Assembly: GCA_945883495.1 (NCBI GenBank)
Contig: CAMCXS010000011.1
Span: forward strand, 30,323-94,322
DNA from: Akkermansia muciniphila
GTDB taxonomy: Bacteria; Verrucomicrobiota; Verrucomicrobiia; Verrucomicrobiales; DEV007
Direction of reading: 5' to 3'
Length of the DNA: 64,000 nucleotides
This document shows, piece after piece, positions 51,724 to 62,401 of this stretch; the stretch's first letter is position 1; the number at the start of each line of letters is the position of its first letter. The translations under genes and the position numbers were made by a program. Under the pieces are notes generated by a model. It ran no database searches, was not told where the DNA came from, and worked only from the letters and a program-made list of their open reading frames with translations.

Positions 51724-52188
51724 GTGATCGGCCCACTCGCCACATTCGTTTTTTTTGTCATTGGAGCCGTTTCTGCTTCCGATGCTGCGGATCCATTTGC
51801 GCCGCCGCCCTTTGATGTGGCGTTCTTTGCTCCCGAGAGTTTGGACGAAGTCGACGCGGTTTTCGGCGCACTGGCCCGGCCCATCCCAGACATCTGGATG
51901 GCCCATTTGGGGGCGTCGTGGCCGGACATGGAGATCGTGGGCGTCCAGGAGGTCGCACTTCGCTTGGTGGCGCTGGAAAATGATTTCGCAAATGCGTCCG
52001 GGGTAGGGGTTATTTTTTCAAATGGTCACGAGACGAAGGTAGCGGCTTTGGTTTCGGGGTTGATTCCCTGGAAAGACCGTCGCTCCGGCGATTCCCTGCT
52101 AGCGCAGCTCGGGGATGGCCACGACCGGTGGCGGGTCAAGGTCAAGCCGGGGCCCGTGCCAACGGTGATGCTTCGCGCCGACTGGTGA
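51724..52188 (+). CDS. Uncharacterised secreted protein upstream of the permease pair
   Basis: A 154-residue protein with a leader (GPLATFVFFVIGAVSASDAA). The mature part (PFDVAFFAPESLDEVDAVFG ... WKVKVKPGPVPTVMLRADW-like end) has no motif I recognise. The start is GTG 51724. It lies 82 bases before the permease gene on the same strand and may belong to that operon. Confidence 0.55.
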   Translation: MIGPLATFVFFVIGAVSASDAADPFAPPPFDVAFFAPESLDEVDAVFGALARPIPDIWMAHLGASWPDMEIVGVQEVALRLVALENDFANASGVGVIFSNGHETKVAALVSGLIPWKDRRSGDSLLAQLGDGHDRWRVKVKPGPVPTVMLRADW

Positions 52189-52270
52189 CGGGCCACCGCC
52201 GGGGACGGAAAATCGGTTCCCGTTTGCGGCGTCTTGCAATTGGAGCGGGCTGGGGCCACCATCTGTCGCG

Positions 52271-53221
52271 ATGCTCTTTGCGATCGAACCGGCCCAGATC
52301 CACGACTCGCTTTATGCGTTCCTTAGCATTCTGCTGGAGGGAGCATTTTTCATTTTTATTGGAACGATCATCTCGGGTTTTATCGACGCCTACCTGCCGC
52401 CGTCGTTGCTCGACCGGATGCTTCCGAAGAACCGGGTGCTCGCAGTGATCGTGGGCGGGCTTTTGGGAGCGGTCCTTCCGGTGTGCGAGTGCGCCATCGT
52501 GCCAGTGATCCGGCGCTTGGTGGCCAAGGGGCTGCCGCTCTCCGTGGCGATCACCTACATGCTGGCGGCGCCGATCATCAATCCGGTGACGATGGTGAGC
52601 ACGTTTGCCGCGTTTTCCGAACGAGGTGATGCGGGTGTGTTGGTGGCCTCGTCCCGGGCGATTTTGGCCTATGGCATCACCGTTCTGGTGGGCTTGATCA
52701 TGATGAAAGTGGCGTTGGAGGCGGTGTTGCGTCCGCAAATCCAAGCGGCCATTCAACGGGGAAATGGCCATGGGCACGAGCACGATCACAGTCTTGCATC
52801 CGGCGGAGCCAAGCTCGTTCACGCCTTGCGGGTGGCGCAACGCGACTTCACCGATGTGGCCATGTACTTCGTGGTTGGTGTCGCGCTGACCGCTTTTCTC
52901 AACAATGTGATTCCGCGAGATTGGATCGAACCGCTGGCGGGAAGCGATGCTTCCGCGATCCCGACGATGATGGTCGCGGCGTTCATTCTGTCGCTTTGCA
53001 GCACTTCGGATGCCTTCGTGGCGGCGTCGTTGGATGAATTCTCCTATGCGGCAAAACTCGCCTTCCTGATTTTCGGGCCGATGATGGACCTGAAGCTGAT
53101 CTTTCTCTACTCCAGCATTTTCAAGCCACGGTTTGTTTTGATCCTGGCGATCGGGTTGTTTATTTTGACAGGAGTGGTTTGTTATCAGTGGGGCGTGTTT
53201 GATCACGCGGCAGCACGATGA
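52271..53221 (+). CDS. Permease of the DUF318/ArsP_1 family (metal efflux type)
   Basis: A 316-residue protein with about eight membrane segments. Conserved blocks are LEGAFFIFIGTIISGFIDAY, LGAVLPVCECAIVPVIRRLV (a paired cysteine motif CEC) and ITYMLAAPIINPVTMVSTFA; LCSTSDAFVAASL repeats the theme. A cytosolic loop is His-rich (GHGHEHDHS). Relatives export copper, zinc or organic arsenic; the loop favours a divalent metal here. It overlaps the next gene by 4 bases (ATGA). Confidence 0.85.
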   Translation: MLFAIEPAQIHDSLYAFLSILLEGAFFIFIGTIISGFIDAYLPPSLLDRMLPKNRVLAVIVGGLLGAVLPVCECAIVPVIRRLVAKGLPLSVAITYMLAAPIINPVTMVSTFAAFSERGDAGVLVASSRAILAYGITVLVGLIMMKVALEAVLRPQIQAAIQRGNGHGHEHDHSLASGGAKLVHALRVAQRDFTDVAMYFVVGVALTAFLNNVIPRDWIEPLAGSDASAIPTMMVAAFILSLCSTSDAFVAASLDEFSYAAKLAFLIFGPMMDLKLIFLYSSIFKPRFVLILAIGLFILTGVVCYQWGVFDHAAAR

Positions 53222-54213
53222 ACGCGATCGCAAAGTCTGTTCAATTTTCACGGGTGGAGATCTGCCGTCTGATGGGGATCGGCGCGATGCTGATCTGGGC
53301 CATCGTGCTCATCAGTTTCTATGTGTCCGGCCGGATCGACAGTTACATCCGCCCAGAATATCTCCGGACTTCCTCGTTGTTGGCCGGGCTGGGGCTGCTG
53401 GGTTTGTCCATCTTCAACTTGCGGCACCTGCGGTCTGGGGAGGCGGATGGCTGTTGTGATCACGGCCATGATCATGCTCACGGTCACGACCACACGCACG
53501 ATCACGAGCACGAGCATGGACACACCTGCTGCGGTCACGACCATGATCATGGGCACGATCACCACCACGAGCACGACCACGATCACAGTCATGAAGACAC
53601 GACGCTCGCCGGGAACGGGGCGCTCCTCGGGATCATGGTGGTTCCATTATTGATCTCGGTCTTCTTCTCTCAAGACCGGTTTCTCTCCGCCGCGACCATT
53701 CAGAACAAGGGGTTCGCCGAGGATCCCAAAGCCGTCGCTTCGCGGGTTGAGAAGGAGATCGCTGGAGCGGTGGCCGCGTCCAAAGGCGAGGACGAGGAGG
53801 AGATCCTCGAATACACCCTGGCGGACCTGGAGAAAGTCGTGCAGCGTAGCCCCGAAGGGAATCTCATGCTTACCGTCGATCAGCTGTTTTACACGGCCGG
53901 CGACGCGGAATTGCAACGGGTTCTCAAAGGGCAGTCCGTCGAGGCCATAGGGCAAGTCATTCCGGATAAAGACTCTGGGAAGAAGAACCGTTTGCGGCTC
54001 TTCATCCTGATGGTCAGCTGTTGCGCGGCCGATGCCCAGCCGGTCTCCATCGCCATCGATTTTCCGGGGACGCCGCCCGAGCACAAGGAAATGCAGTGGG
54101 TCAAAGTCAGCGGAACCATGCTCTACCCCATGGAGAATGGCCAAAAGCAGGCGGTTCTCAAAGCGGCCAAGATGGAGGCCACCAAGGAGCCGGCCAACGA
54201 TCTGCTCTACTGA
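53218..54213 (+). CDS. TIGR03943/DUF1980 permease-subunit protein with His-rich repeat
   Basis: A 331-residue protein with two N-terminal membrane segments (LMGIGAMLIWAIVLISFYVS, SSLLAGLGLLGLSIFNLRHL). Then comes a run of about 40 residues that is mainly His and Asp/Glu (53458-53595, with CC inside), a membrane helix (GALLGIMVVPLLISVFFSQ) and a C-terminal domain with LFILMVSCCAADAQPVSIAI. The CCAAD motif and size fit TIGR03943 partners of DUF318 permeases. The His tract is probably a metal store or sensor. Confidence 0.85.
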   Translation: MNAIAKSVQFSRVEICRLMGIGAMLIWAIVLISFYVSGRIDSYIRPEYLRTSSLLAGLGLLGLSIFNLRHLRSGEADGCCDHGHDHAHGHDHTHDHEHEHGHTCCGHDHDHGHDHHHEHDHDHSHEDTTLAGNGALLGIMVVPLLISVFFSQDRFLSAATIQNKGFAEDPKAVASRVEKEIAGAVAASKGEDEEEILEYTLADLEKVVQRSPEGNLMLTVDQLFYTAGDAELQRVLKGQSVEAIGQVIPDKDSGKKNRLRLFILMVSCCAADAQPVSIAIDFPGTPPEHKEMQWVKVSGTMLYPMENGQKQAVLKAAKMEATKEPANDLLY

Positions 54214-55103
54214 GCGTCGAGCTCGGAAGCATAGGGCATGGCTTCCTGCGCTCCCACCTTCAAGGTCGAACGCGCCGCCGCCGCGTTGGCCTTCACCACC
54301 GCGGCCTGAATGGATTCACCCAGCGCGAGCCGGGCCGCCAACGTGCCCGCGAACGTGTCACCGGCGCCGACGGTATCGACTGGCGTGACGCTCGGCGGAA
54401 GCAACGTGAAGTCGCCGTCGGGCGTAATCAGCTCCACTGGTTCCGCGCCGTGCGTGATGATGAGGCAGCCGACTGGAAGATCATCCCCGTCCGCCGCGCT
54501 GGCGTCGAGCTGTTCGGCTTCGCCTTCGTTGACAATCAAAATGTCGATGTAGACCTCCTGCCAAGGGAAGTCCGCGCGGAATGGAGACGGGTTGAGAATG
54601 ACTTGCGAGCCGCTGCGATTCGCGATTTGGATCGCAGCGACGACCGTCTCAACCGGGACTTCGAGTTGCACCAGAAGGATCGCGGCGTTCTGGATGGATT
54701 CGCCTGCCCAGGTGACGTCTTCCGGGGTGAGTGATTGATTGGCGCCGGGGAAAACGACAATCGTGTTCTCACCTGAAGGGAGCAAGTTGATGAGTGCGGC
54801 GCCCGTCGGTTCGCCGGCTTCCTTGAGGTGTTGCACCGCGATGCCTTCCGCGAGCAGGCGTTCGCGGTAGGCTTGGCCGGCGGCGTCACTGCCGATCGCG
54901 CCGATCATTGATACGGTGGCTCCCTGGCGGGCGGCGGCCACGGCTTGATTGGCGCCCTTGCCGCCGTGCCGAAGGACCAGGTCGCTAGCGGTCACGGTTT
55001 GGCCGGGCGCCGCGAAGGCGTTGACGGACGCGACGTGATCCAAGTTGAGGGAGCCCACGACGCAGACTCGGCCGCAGCGTTCTGGCGGGATGGGGCTCAT
55101 CAT
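54207..55103 (-). CDS. rbsK: Ribokinase (PfkB family)
   Basis: A 298-residue sugar kinase. VCVVGSLNLDHVASVNAFAA, LRHGGKGANQAVAAARQGA (first PfkB signature), TGAALINLLPSGENTIVVFP, and DTVGAGDTFAGTLAARLALG with the catalytic Asp. It phosphorylates ribose with ATP in the cytoplasm. The ATG overlaps the ppk1 stop (55100-55103), so it is the last gene of the ROK-ppk1-rbsK operon. Its stop overlaps the convergent gene by 7 bases. Confidence 0.9.
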   Translation of the reverse strand: MMSPIPPERCGRVCVVGSLNLDHVASVNAFAAPGQTVTASDLVLRHGGKGANQAVAAARQGATVSMIGAIGSDAAGQAYRERLLAEGIAVQHLKEAGEPTGAALINLLPSGENTIVVFPGANQSLTPEDVTWAGESIQNAAILLVQLEVPVETVVAAIQIANRSGSQVILNPSPFRADFPWQEVYIDILIVNEGEAEQLDASAADGDDLPVGCLIITHGAEPVELITPDGDFTLLPPSVTPVDTVGAGDTFAGTLAARLALGESIQAAVVKANAAAARSTLKVGAQEAMPYASELDAQ

Positions 55104-57178
55104 GCGCCTAGGAAATCTTGCAGGTCGAGGCTGGCGAGATACTCAAGAATCGCGGCTTGTGCGCGCACTGGCGGCGTGTCCTCCGAGGGTTGGCGCAGCC
55201 GGTTGCTGAGTTGGGAATCAAGCAGCCGCGCCTTGACCGTGTCCGACCACTGGATTTCCAGATAACGGGCCAGTTGCTCTTGGAGCTGGGGATCGAGGAT
55301 GGGGCAGAGCACCTCGCAACGGCTGTCGAAGTTCCGGGGAAGAAAATCCGCCGAGCTTAGATAGAAACGGCGTTTGCCTCCATTGTGGAAGATGAGGACG
55401 CGGGCGTGCTCCAGCAATTGATCGACAATTCCAATCGCGCTGAGGTTCTTGGAGCAATGTGCTTCGCCAGTATCCAAGGAGAACATTCCACGTACGATCA
55501 GGCGGATATCCACGCCAGAGGAAGCGGCGCGATAGAGCCGGCGCACCACTTCCACGTCCGAGAGGTTGTTGATCTTGATCCAGATGCGTGCTTCCTCTCC
55601 CGCCAGGGCAGCGGCGGTCTCCTTATCAATCGCCTCATAAATGGTCGAGCGCAGGGTGAACGGAGCGCAAACGAGATGTTTGAGCTTGGGGATTTCGTAA
55701 TTCCGGTCGAAGAAGCGGAAGATTTGGCGCAAATCGTCCCCGATCTCTGGATTCGCGGTAAACAGCATGTGATCCGTATAGATCTTAGCGGTGCTCTCGT
55801 TGAAGTTCCCAGACCCGACCACGCTGTAGCTGCGCAATGTGCCCAATTCGAGCCGCTCGATCAAGCAGAGCTTGGCGTGGACTTTGAGCCCAGGTACGCC
55901 CCAAATCACTCGGATACCGGCGTCGCGATACCTGCTGGCCCAGGTCATGTTATTCTGCTCGTCGAAGCGGGCCGTGGGTTCCACCAAGACGGTGACTTCC
56001 TTGCCGTTCCGCACTGCGTTGATCAAGGCTCGCGCCACGAAGGAATCCTTGGCGAGCCGATACTGAGTCATCCGGATGGTCTTCACCAACGGATCCAGGC
56101 TGGCTTGGCGCAGGAGATCCAGAAGATGGTGAAAGCTGTGATAGGGAAGGTGAAGCAGAATATCTCGCGTCCGGATGGAGCGGAATAGGTTGTTGTCGTC
56201 TCCGTCGATGCGCGGCGGTGCGATCGCCTGGAGCGCTGGATATTGCAGATCCCGCCGTCCCAGACTCGGGAATTTGAGTAAGTCCTTGCGGTTGTGATAG
56301 CGGGCTCCAGGGAACTTGGAATCTTCATCCCCCACGACGTCCAGCGCATTCATCACGAGTCGGAGGAAAGGTTTGGGCATATTGGCGTCGTAATTGATCC
56401 GCACTGGATCGCCTTCCTCGCGAGCCTTGAGACCTTCGCTGAGCTGCTCGTAGAGGCTATCCATGAAGTCGTTATCGAACTCCATCTCCGCGTCCCGGGT
56501 GAACTTCACGGCATAAGATTCGAAGGTGTCGTAATGCGTCGGTTCAAACACCATCGGAAGACCGAAGCGGATGACGTCATCCAAATACATCACCAGTTTC
56601 TCTTCACCGATTTTGGGAAGCACGTGGAAGCGGGGAATATCCGTCGGGATCTCAATCAACGCGTGCAGCGGCCGTCCCGTGCCCACTTTCCGGCCGAGTT
56701 TCACCGCGAGATACATCGGCTGATCTTGCAAATCCCGGAGCAGCGAAGTGCTCTTGATGACAATCGGCATGAGCCGGGGCAGGACTTCCCGGGAAAAGTA
56801 CTCCCGGAGATAACCTTCGAGTTTGGGCGGCACTTCCTTTTCGGTGATGACGCGGATGTGTTCCTCGCGCAGCGACTGGAAAACCTGTTCGTAGACCTCG
56901 TTGAAAAGCCGTGACTCGACTTTTAATGTCTGGTTGACCTTTTGTAGCGTTTCCTTGGGATCCGGGATGCCCAGTTTTTCCGGCGGCAGGCCAAGACGGG
57001 CCAGACGGCGCAAGGTCGCGATGCGGATCCGGAAAAACTCATCGAGGTTCGACGAGTAGATGCCTAGGAACTTGACCCGCTCCAGGAGCGGCGTTTCCGG
57101 AAGGCGGGCTTCCTGAAGGACCCGCGAATTAAAGGAGAGCCAGCTGACTTCCTTGCTGCGAAATGGAATGTCGATCAC
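55100..57178 (-). CDS. ppk1: Polyphosphate kinase 1
   Basis: A 692-residue enzyme making polyphosphate from ATP. The N-terminal domain starts FRSKEVSWLSFNSRVLQEAR, then NLDEFFRIRIATLRR. The phosphate-accepting His is H434 in PGLKVHAKLCLIER. RMTQYRLAKDSFVARALINA and the YSVVGSGNFNESTAKIYTDH block bind nucleotide. The length fits Ppk1 (~690). It overlaps the ROK kinase upstream (ATGA, 57175-57178) and ribokinase downstream. No ppx gene is adjacent; a Ppx/GppA gene lies at 36349. Confidence 0.95.
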   Translation of the reverse strand: MIDIPFRSKEVSWLSFNSRVLQEARLPETPLLERVKFLGIYSSNLDEFFRIRIATLRRLARLGLPPEKLGIPDPKETLQKVNQTLKVESRLFNEVYEQVFQSLREEHIRVITEKEVPPKLEGYLREYFSREVLPRLMPIVIKSTSLLRDLQDQPMYLAVKLGRKVGTGRPLHALIEIPTDIPRFHVLPKIGEEKLVMYLDDVIRFGLPMVFEPTHYDTFESYAVKFTRDAEMEFDNDFMDSLYEQLSEGLKAREEGDPVRINYDANMPKPFLRLVMNALDVVGDEDSKFPGARYHNRKDLLKFPSLGRRDLQYPALQAIAPPRIDGDDNNLFRSIRTRDILLHLPYHSFHHLLDLLRQASLDPLVKTIRMTQYRLAKDSFVARALINAVRNGKEVTVLVEPTARFDEQNNMTWASRYRDAGIRVIWGVPGLKVHAKLCLIERLELGTLRSYSVVGSGNFNESTAKIYTDHMLFTANPEIGDDLRQIFRFFDRNYEIPKLKHLVCAPFTLRSTIYEAIDKETAAALAGEEARIWIKINNLSDVEVVRRLYRAASSGVDIRLIVRGMFSLDTGEAHCSKNLSAIGIVDQLLEHARVLIFHNGGKRRFYLSSADFLPRNFDSRCEVLCPILDPQLQEQLARYLEIQWSDTVKARLLDSQLSNRLRQPSEDTPPVRAQAAILEYLASLDLQDFLGA

Positions 57179-58164
57179 TTGGGAGCTGCTTCTAGAGATT
57201 GGGCCAGGGCAAAGGCCGCCGCGCCCGCGGCAACGGCATCGTCACCCAACTTGGCCTGGCGCACTTCTACTTCCTGCGCCAGAGCGGCGCTTGCATACTT
57301 CTGGATCGCCGCGCTGACGCCTTTGATGTAGAGTTTGGAGAACCGGTCCACGAGTCCGCCTCCCAGCACGACCACGTCCGGGCCGAGAAGATCCACCACG
57401 TTGGAAACGGCAACGCCGAGGTGATGGATGGAATTCTCCATGATCCGGCGTACGCCGATGTCCCCAGCCTCAATGGCCCGGGCCAGCGCTCCGCTCTTGA
57501 CGTTCTCCAGATCGGTACCCACTTCCTTGAGCAGGAACGGAGCGTTCCCCCGGTAAGCTTCGGCGATGGCGGCGCTCGCGATGCCCAGACGTCCACAGAT
57601 GCTCTCCATGACCGGAGGATCGCCGCGCTCGGTGCCGAGGTGGGCCACGTGAACTCGTGTGTGGCCCAGTTCCATGCAGGAGGCGTTCTTCCCAGTGAGC
57701 AGGCGGCCCTCAATGACGCAGCCCGCGCCGACCCCAGTTCCAGGAAAGACGGCGACCAAGGTGGAGGCTCCCTTGCCGGCCCCGAGCTTATACTCGCCGT
57801 AGGCTCCGGCATCGACGTCATTGAGAATCTTGGTGAAGGCGCCGAAGCGGCTCCGGATGACTTGGCCGATCGGCACTTCCGTCCATCCCAAATTGGGGGC
57901 GTGGCGGAGCATTCCGTTGGCCAGGTTGACCACGCCGGGGGCGCCGACGCCGATGGCCGCGACTTCTTCTTGGGTGACCTTGGCCTCGTCGAGCACGCCC
58001 TGGATGGCTTCCATCATCCGTTCCAGTCCACTGTCAGGACCTTCCTGCCCTTTGGATGGGCGGCGGCGGCGGGCGATCGCCTTGAATTTCTCGTCGAAAA
58101 GGCAGGCCATCATCTTGGTGCCGCCGAGGTCGAAGCCGATGGAGTATTTGGGACCGTCGCTCAT
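57175..58164 (-). CDS. ROK-family sugar kinase (glucokinase-like)
   Basis: A 329-residue protein. YSIGFDLGGTKMMACLFDEK is the phosphate-1 loop; IGVGAPGVVN, NDVDAGAYGEYKLGAGKG (catalytic Asp in NDVDA), FPGTGVGAGCVIEG and VVLGGGLVDRFS follow. The usual ROK zinc motif (CxCGxxGCxE) is absent; HTRVHVAHLGTERGDP stands in its place and only MESICG retains a Cys. First gene of the operon with ppk1. ROK enzymes include polyphosphate-dependent glucokinases, so the phosphate donor is open. Confidence 0.85.
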   Translation of the reverse strand: MSDGPKYSIGFDLGGTKMMACLFDEKFKAIARRRRPSKGQEGPDSGLERMMEAIQGVLDEAKVTQEEVAAIGVGAPGVVNLANGMLRHAPNLGWTEVPIGQVIRSRFGAFTKILNDVDAGAYGEYKLGAGKGASTLVAVFPGTGVGAGCVIEGRLLTGKNASCMELGHTRVHVAHLGTERGDPPVMESICGRLGIASAAIAEAYRGNAPFLLKEVGTDLENVKSGALARAIEAGDIGVRRIMENSIHHLGVAVSNVVDLLGPDVVVLGGGLVDRFSKLYIKGVSAAIQKYASAALAQEVEVRQAKLGDDAVAAGAAAFALAQSLEAAPK

Positions 58165-58228
58165 GAATGAATAAGGAGGCGCACTGTTACGAAACTGTCA
58201 CGAAGGTGGAAGCAGAGTTTTGTGAACA

Positions 58229-58258
58229 TTTTCGAGTGCGTCAACTTGGCACTACGTA
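58229..58258. promoter_or_regulatory. Inverted repeat in the divergent ROK-clpB promoter region
   Basis: Between the divergent ROK kinase and clpB (58165-58380) lies AGTGC (58235-58239), nine bases, then GCACT (58249-58253). The nine-base spacer recalls the heat-shock CIRCE operator, but the half-sites face the wrong way and flanking TTA/TAA is missing, so it is not a CIRCE. It could be a site for another dimeric regulator. No clear -35/-10 pair is seen. Confidence 0.25.
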
Positions 58259-58380
58259 AAACTGGCGAAAATGGGACAATTTGGCGCAAAGCCGTTGCGC
58301 CGGGGCCCAGGCAACGGGCAAAGCGCGCTGGAACGCCACCTGCTCTTCCTAAATTGAACCTAAGAAAACCCTAGAACTCC

Positions 58381-60954
<2,574 letters not shown>

Positions 60955-60965
60955 ACATCCGATTT

Positions 60966-60991
60966 GCTAAACGAGAACAAACGTTCTTAGC
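60966..60991 (+). terminator. Possible weak hairpin after clpB
   Basis: Twelve bases after the clpB stop, GCTAA-acga-GAAC pairs with GTTCTTAGC across an AAAC loop, with a four-base bulge. No T run follows, so it is not a classical intrinsic terminator. It may still act as an end point between clpB and the convergent DUF1501 gene. The remaining bases to 61121 show nothing else. Confidence 0.3.
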
Positions 60992-61121
60992 CTTGCCAGC
61001 TGAGGCAATCGTGCAGTGGCTCTGCGCGAGCCATCAAGGCTTCTTCCTGAGGCTCTTAGCTATCGACATTGCTTCCCGCAAGATAGATACCCTGGCTGCG
61101 CGGCTGTGCGCTTCCGTGGGA

Positions 61122-62396
61122 TCACGAAAACAACTTGGCGATCGGCACCCCGCCGTCGGTGATCGGCACTGGGCGGCTGCCGTCGAGGAGTTCCTGGTTC
61201 GGGTTGATCCCGAGCGCCGCGTGGATGGTGGCGTGGAAGTCGGGGATGCTGACGGGATTCTCGACGGGGAGTTTGCAGAGATCGTCGGTGACGCCGTACG
61301 CGCCTTGGTGGTTCAGGCCGCCGCCGGCGAGGACGAGGGAGAACGCGGTGCCTTGGTGACCGCGTCCCCCGCCTCCATCGAAGGCTGAGGGACGTCCGAA
61401 TTCCGTGCCGATTACGACGAGGGTTTTGTCGAGGATGCGCTGCCGCTCCAGGTCTTCGATGAGGGCGGACAAGGCGGTGTCGAGCTCCCGGATCAGGCCG
61501 TGTTGCTGCAATTGGCCGGCGTTGTGGGTGTCCCAGCCGGTGCCGTTGATGAAGTTGAGGTTGTGGGAAACCTCAATGAAGCGCACACCGGCTTGGACGA
61601 GACGGCGGGCGAGGAGGCAGCGTTGGCCGAACTCGCCGCCGTAACGTTGGCGCAGGCTGCCTGGCTCTTCGGAGAGTTGGAAGTTGCGCATGAACCCGGG
61701 GCCAGCCATTCGCAAGGCGTCCGATTGCGCCTCCTGATAATCCCACGGGGCGGAGCCTTCCGGGAAACGGTTTTGCAACGGGGTGAGCAGGCTGGCGCGG
61801 GCGGCGGCGCGGTCCGCGGGGACGTCGGCGGGGCGGGTGAATCCGGCCGGCCCGGATTCGGTATCGGTCAAATAGACGAAGCCGCTCTTGGCGCCGAGGA
61901 AACCGGGACCGCGGCTGACGTTGGGATAGCCGATGAGCATGTAGGCGGGGACCTCGGGATTGGCGGCGCCGCGTTCGTGGGCCACGATGCTCCCGACGCT
62001 GGGGTAGACGACATTGCCGCTGATCATCCGGCCGGTGTGGACCAAGTTGGTGGCAAAGGCGTGCTCGTCGATGACCCGGTGATTGATGGTGCGGACGGCG
62101 GTGACGCGATCCATGAGCTTCGCGGTTTGGGCCAGGTGCTCGGTGAGGCGCACGCCGGGAACCGCGGTTTCAATGGAAGGATAGTAGCTCCCGGCCTTGG
62201 ACGGTTTCGACTTGGCGTCGCCGAGGGTTTTGGGATCAAAGGTATCGACCTGGGCCATGCCGCCGCCGAGCCAGATGAAGATGCAATGCTCTGCTTTGCC
62301 GAGCTTGACGGGCGTTGCGGGCTCGGAAGCGAACGCTCCCGCCGTGCTCAAAGCGGAGGCGCCGGAGATCTTGAGAAAGTTGCGTCTGGAGGGCAT
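61122..62396 (-). CDS. DUF1501 protein with Tat-type leader
   Basis: A 424-residue protein. A twin-arginine leader ([20 protein letters not shown]) is followed by [20 protein letters not shown], typical of DUF1501. Further blocks are [57 protein letters not shown] and [12 protein letters not shown]. The fold is related to sulfatase/alkaline phosphatase, but the activity is unknown. It follows the DUF1553 gene after 5 bases, the usual pair in Planctomycetota and Verrucomicrobiota. Confidence 0.92.
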   Translation of the reverse strand: MPSRRNFLKISGASALSTAGAFASEPATPVKLGKAEHCIFIWLGGGMAQVDTFDPKTLGDAKSKPSKAGSYYPSIETAVPGVRLTEHLAQTAKLMDRVTAVRTINHRVIDEHAFATNLVHTGRMISGNVVYPSVGSIVAHERGAANPEVPAYMLIGYPNVSRGPGFLGAKSGFVYLTDTESGPAGFTRPADVPADRAAARASLLTPLQNRFPEGSAPWDYQEAQSDALRMAGPGFMRNFQLSEEPGSLRQRYGGEFGQRCLLARRLVQAGVRFIEVSHNLNFINGTGWDTHNAGQLQQHGLIRELDTALSALIEDLERQRILDKTLVVIGTEFGRPSAFDGGGGRGHQGTAFSLVLAGGGLNHQGAYGVTDDLCKLPVENPVSIPDFHATIHAALGINPNQELLDGSRPVPITDGGVPIAKLFS

Positions 62397-62401
62397 AACG
62401 A

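Noticed and set aside
58235..58253. CIRCE operator for HrcA upstream of clpB
   Set aside because: Half-sites are in the reverse arrangement and the outer TTA/TAA bases are missing.
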